NCBI GenBank assembly: GCA_041736625.1 | Contig: JBGSTG010000021.1 | Span: 1-15,698, forward strand | Direction of reading: 5' to 3' | DNA length: 15,698 bases | DNA from: M3007 sp041736625 | GTDB taxonomy: Bacteria; Bacteroidota; Bacteroidia; Chitinophagales; Saprospiraceae | Shown here: in pieces, positions 14,086 to 15,698 of the stretch | Position numbering within the stretch: the first letter of the stretch is position 1 | Layout: each line of letters begins with the position of its first letter | Program-made: the position numbers and the translations under genes | Notes under the pieces: generated by a model | Told to the model about the DNA's origin: nothing | What the model saw: only the letters and a program-made list of their open reading frames with translations | Databases searched by the model: none

Positions 14086-14093
14086 CAAAGTTA
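14086..14093 (-). promoter_or_regulatory. -7 promoter element (TAACTTTG) for the DUF433-DUF5615 module
   Basis: Perfect TAnnTTTG match on the minus strand, 20 bases before the ATG at 14065. No clear TTG at -33. Confidence 0.5.
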
Positions 14094-14132
14094 ATGAATT
14101 TTTGTCAAAATGGATCATTTTTTCGTCCATTA

Positions 14133-14383
14133 TGTTTGAGAAACTGTTCTCAGTGGCGGAAATCGCCAAATTTACCCCGGAAGAGCGGCAGGGCTACGAA
14201 CAGCGTCTGAAGTATTACCGGGATTTGAAAAATGTGATTGATACGTCGTATATGGAAGGACGGGAGGAGGGACGGGCGGAAGAGAAAAGCGAAATCGCCC
14301 GGCAAATGAAGGCAGACGGCGAGCTGGCGGAAAAAATCCGGCGGTACACCGGGCTTGCGGAGGAGGAGATTGCGGGGTTGTGA
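14133..14383 (+). pseudogene. Rpn/PDDEXK_2 C-terminal tail (copy B)
   Basis: From TGTTTGAGAAACTGTTCTC onward this is close to copy A at DNA level, with only about six differences over the first 140 bases. It then has a shorter EEG region (a gap relative to A) and ends 'IRRYTGLAEEEIAGL'. Nothing upstream of the join matches copy A; in place of an N-terminus there is the AT-rich promoter region of the DUF433 module. An ATG at 14132 would give about 83 residues, but no promoter for it is visible. Copies A and B begin to match at the same codon. Confidence 0.7.
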
Positions 14384-14454
14384 ATGGTGGGTTTTGGGGT
14401 TGGGGCGGTGTGCGAAAAGCTCGTCACAACGGCTAATGTAAGGAGATTTTTGTA

Positions 14455-14462
14455 TAACTTTG
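14455..14462 (+). promoter_or_regulatory. -7 promoter element (TAACTTTG) for the mntA-hepT module
   Basis: Perfect TAnnTTTG match, 64 bases before the ATG of mntA at 14527. The spacer is AT-rich and no clear TTG at -33 is seen. Confidence 0.5.
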
Positions 14463-14526
14463 TGTTCAAACCGGTTTTCCAGTTGGCCACATTGAGCAAC
14501 AACAAGTTTTTTATCAATTGTAAACC

Positions 14527-14865
14527 ATGGATATACACTCCTTTTTGGAACAACGAAGAACACAACTCACTAAGTTGTGCGATGCATTCGGGGTCTCGCA
14601 ATTATTTGCCTTTGGGTCTGTTGTTTCAGGCACTTTTCAGGAAGAAAGCAGCGATATAGATTTGCAGGTAATACTATTGCCGGTCGCGGATCCGGTTGAA
14701 AAGGGCATGCTGCTAATGGAGTTTTGGGATGCTTTGGAAATGCTGTTTGGGCGAAAAGTGGATTTGCTGACTGACCAGCCCATTAAGAATCCGTACTTCC
14801 GGGAACGTGTTGAGCGTACAAAAAAGCTTATTTATGACAGATCAAGCGAGAAAATACCTGCTTGA
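14527..14865 (+). CDS. mntA: MntA-type minimal nucleotidyltransferase (antitoxin of HepT)
   Basis: This 112-residue protein has the polymerase-beta-type core. The G30-S31 motif is in LFAFGSVVSG. Metal-binding D43 and D45 lie in SSDIDLQVIL (41-50), and the third acidic residue D79 is in GRKVDLLT. Length and layout fit MntA. In characterised HepT-MntA pairs (type VII toxin-antitoxin), MntA neutralises HepT by adding AMP to the tyrosine of its RX4HXY motif; all catalytic residues are present, so this activity is likely kept. The start ATG 14527 precedes 'DIHSFLEQRRTQL', a usual family start. hepT begins 32 bases before this gene's stop, in another frame, so the two are coupled. Confidence 0.88.
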   Translation: MDIHSFLEQRRTQLTKLCDAFGVSQLFAFGSVVSGTFQEESSDIDLQVILLPVADPVEKGMLLMEFWDALEMLFGRKVDLLTDQPIKNPYFRERVERTKKLIYDRSSEKIPA

Positions 14866-15136
14866 TATGCTGGACGCCATAGAATTGGCAGAGCGGTTTT
14901 CAGCGGATACACCTACTTTCCAATCCTATCAAAACGACCCTAAAACAAAAAGTGCAGTGGAAAGGCAGTTGGAAATTCTGGGCGAGGCCGTCAAAAAGTT
15001 CTCCAGGGAGGTCACTGATTTTCAGTTAAATAACGTTGCCCAAATCATATCATTTCGCAACCGGTTGGCGCACAACTATGATCAGATAGATGATGCAATA
15101 GTTTGGGCTGTTTTGAAAGGCATTTGCCTGAATTGA
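14834..15136 (+). CDS. hepT: HepT-type HEPN toxin (DUF86) with a frameshifted C-terminus
   Basis: This 100-residue frame is a HEPN-domain RNase of the HepT type. It opens 'TDQARKYLLDMLDAIELAERF', and R75-N-R-L-A-H80-N-Y82 is the RX4HXY motif; H80 is the likely catalytic residue and Y82 the AMP acceptor for MntA. The frame ends 'LKGICLN' at 15136. A different frame right after it reads HLPELKNQVEALVQ and stops at 15165, which is the normal HepT C-terminus. A one-base deletion (or similar) near 15116-15121 would explain this; restored length is about 110. The start 14834 (MTDQ) is preferred over an upstream alternative start at 14807 as it fits the family. Active-site residues are before the shift, so activity is uncertain rather than lost. 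Confidence 0.82.
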   Translation: MTDQARKYLLDMLDAIELAERFSADTPTFQSYQNDPKTKSAVERQLEILGEAVKKFSREVTDFQLNNVAQIISFRNRLAHNYDQIDDAIVWAVLKGICLN

Positions 15137-15180
15137 AAAATCAGGTTGAGGCATTGGTTCAATGACACATTTAAACGCAT

Positions 15181-15234
15181 GGAAAAATCCGGCGGTACAC
15201 CGGGCTTACCGATGCGGAGATTGCGGAGTTGTGA
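15181..15234 (+). pseudogene. Third Rpn/PDDEXK_2 tail, last ~17 codons only (copy C)
   Basis: The frame reads KIRRYTGLTDAEIAEL then TGA, matching the end of copies A and B. It starts 15 bases past the restored hepT stop. Upstream of it there is no trace of the rest of the gene. The non-coding flank after the stop matches that of copy A in pieces over about 200 bases, so the copy is part of a longer repeated segment and not a chance match. Confidence 0.65.
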
Positions 15235-15558
15235 ATGGTTGGGGTTGGGTAGTATGGTTATTGGGTTTACTATTTGATGCGATTGTAGGGCGAATGAATT
15301 GGTTTTGAGGTTGGGAAGTTTGTTTTCATTATTTGTAAGGTTTTTGAGGATGATTTACGACATCTTGCAAATATATACACACTGTTTGGGAGTCAAGGTT
15401 TTGGAAATAAGGGTGTTAGGGGGTGGTCAGGAGCGACTAGTTATCCACATTGGGGTCAAAGCTCCGGAACATGGGGGGCAGACATTCCAGAATAAACAGG
15501 TTTGGAAGTATCTCAAAAAAAAAGTTCTGGCTGGATTCCATTACCCTACCAAAGAAGC
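15235..15558. other. Gene-free stretch, diverged flank of Rpn copy C plus unassigned DNA
   Basis: The first ~205 bases resemble the flank of copy A (13343-13480) in patches: TTGGGT-GTATG, GGGTTTA-TATT-GATGC, GGGAGTCAA, GGTGTTAGG, TCAGGA-CGACTA. From about 15440 to the IS end nothing is recognised. The minus strand has a 34-codon frame (15437-15541) that I do not call as a gene. A run of nine A (15515-15523) crosses it. Confidence 0.4.
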
Positions 15559-15698
15559 TGTAGCCTCCCCCAATCACGAGGCCACTGAATAATAGAGAAC
15601 CTCTTTTTTGTTCTCATACTGTTCCGGGGTGCTGTTCCCCAGGTTTTCGTGCGGCCGCAGGTGGTTGTACACATGCGACCAACTTTGTATCTCCTCAT
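15559..15698 (-). mobile_element. IS3-family insertion sequence, right-hand part cut by window edge
   Basis: The element's end on the left appears to be TGTAGCCTCCCCC at about 15559, a typical TGTA start for IS3-family inverted repeats, with the transposase stop about 15 bases inside it. The other inverted repeat and the orfA/orfB junction are beyond the window. Boundary is an estimate. Confidence 0.55.
15574..15698 (-). CDS. IS3-family transposase OrfB, C-terminal 40 residues
   Basis: The minus strand reads to the edge with no start. The last 40 codons include WSHVYNHLRPHENLGNSTPEQY, the hallmark end of rve-type (DDE) IS3 transposases ('YN..RPH..L...TP..'). It ends KKEVLYYSVAS at a TGA (15574-15576). 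The catalytic DDE residues lie outside the window except possibly the final region. The element directly follows the repeat-rich TA island and is probably part of the same accessory region. Confidence 0.85.
   Translation of the reverse strand, partial: EEIQSWSHVYNHLRPHENLGNSTPEQYENKKEVLYYSVAS

Noticed and set aside
15437..15541. A 34-codon minus-strand frame (MESSQNFFFEILPN..., ending SFDPNVDN)
   Set aside because: Its composition looks protein-like, but it is very short, contains a nine-base homopolymer and has no promoter or recognisable family; it could be a remnant.
1..15698. CRISPR array
   Set aside because: No regularly spaced direct repeats of suitable length were seen; the only repeated units are the MITE pieces, heptamers and Rpn tails.

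Overview
The window looks like chromosomal DNA from a Bacteroidota bacterium, probably near the Saprospiria (Lewinella/Haliscomenobacter-like); that placement is inferred from style, not from a marker gene. Four things point this way. Several genes and the tRNA are preceded by the Bacteroidota -7 element TAnnTTTG. Clear Shine-Dalgarno sites are scarce. Several signal peptides end in 'AQ'. The gene families are typical: PafA-type phosphatase, Crp/Fnr plus DUF2892, and Rpn/PDDEXK_2 remnants. Most of the window is GC-rich. The last ~2.4 kb (after about 13.35 kb) is AT-richer and carries accessory genes.

Layout. 1-168 (-) is the first 56 codons of an exported protein cut by the window edge. 394-1956 (-) is a secreted von Willebrand A protein. 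2047-2911 (+) is a Crp/Fnr regulator followed by a small DUF2892 membrane protein; a Crp-like operator and a -7 element lie between them. 2926-5162 (-) is a PafA-like alkaline phosphatase overlapping a GNAT acetyltransferase by four bases. 5286-6755 (+) is an EamA transporter followed by a small probable lipoprotein. 6756-7271 (-) is a gamma-class carbonic anhydrase. 7391-7660 (-) is a gene-free, hairpin-rich stretch ending in a strong terminator, proposed as an unidentified non-coding RNA. 7838-8815 (-) is a family 9 glycosyltransferase. 8932-9132 is a 177-bp MITE-like element with 18-bp terminal inverted repeats and a 12-bp target duplication. 9225-10886 (+) is a 553-residue protein I do not recognise. 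10973-11056 is tRNA-Leu(CAG) with promoter and terminator. 11150-12856 (-) is an unrecognised exported 568-residue protein.

The right end (13.0-15.7 kb) is an accessory island. Three decayed tails of an Rpn/PDDEXK_2 nuclease-transposase (13025, 14133, 15181) alternate with two toxin-antitoxin modules: DUF433/DUF5615 PIN-like on the minus strand, and MntA/HepT on the plus strand. The HepT gene has a frameshift that replaces its normal C-terminus. The window ends inside an IS3-family transposase.

How the genes work together. The Crp/Fnr protein probably controls the adjacent DUF2892 gene. The two TA modules are self-contained. The other genes are housekeeping or envelope functions in short transcription units. 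The points most worth a second look are the candidate RNA, the nested palindromic MITE, the positioned Crp operator, the repeat-punctuated TA island and the HepT frameshift.
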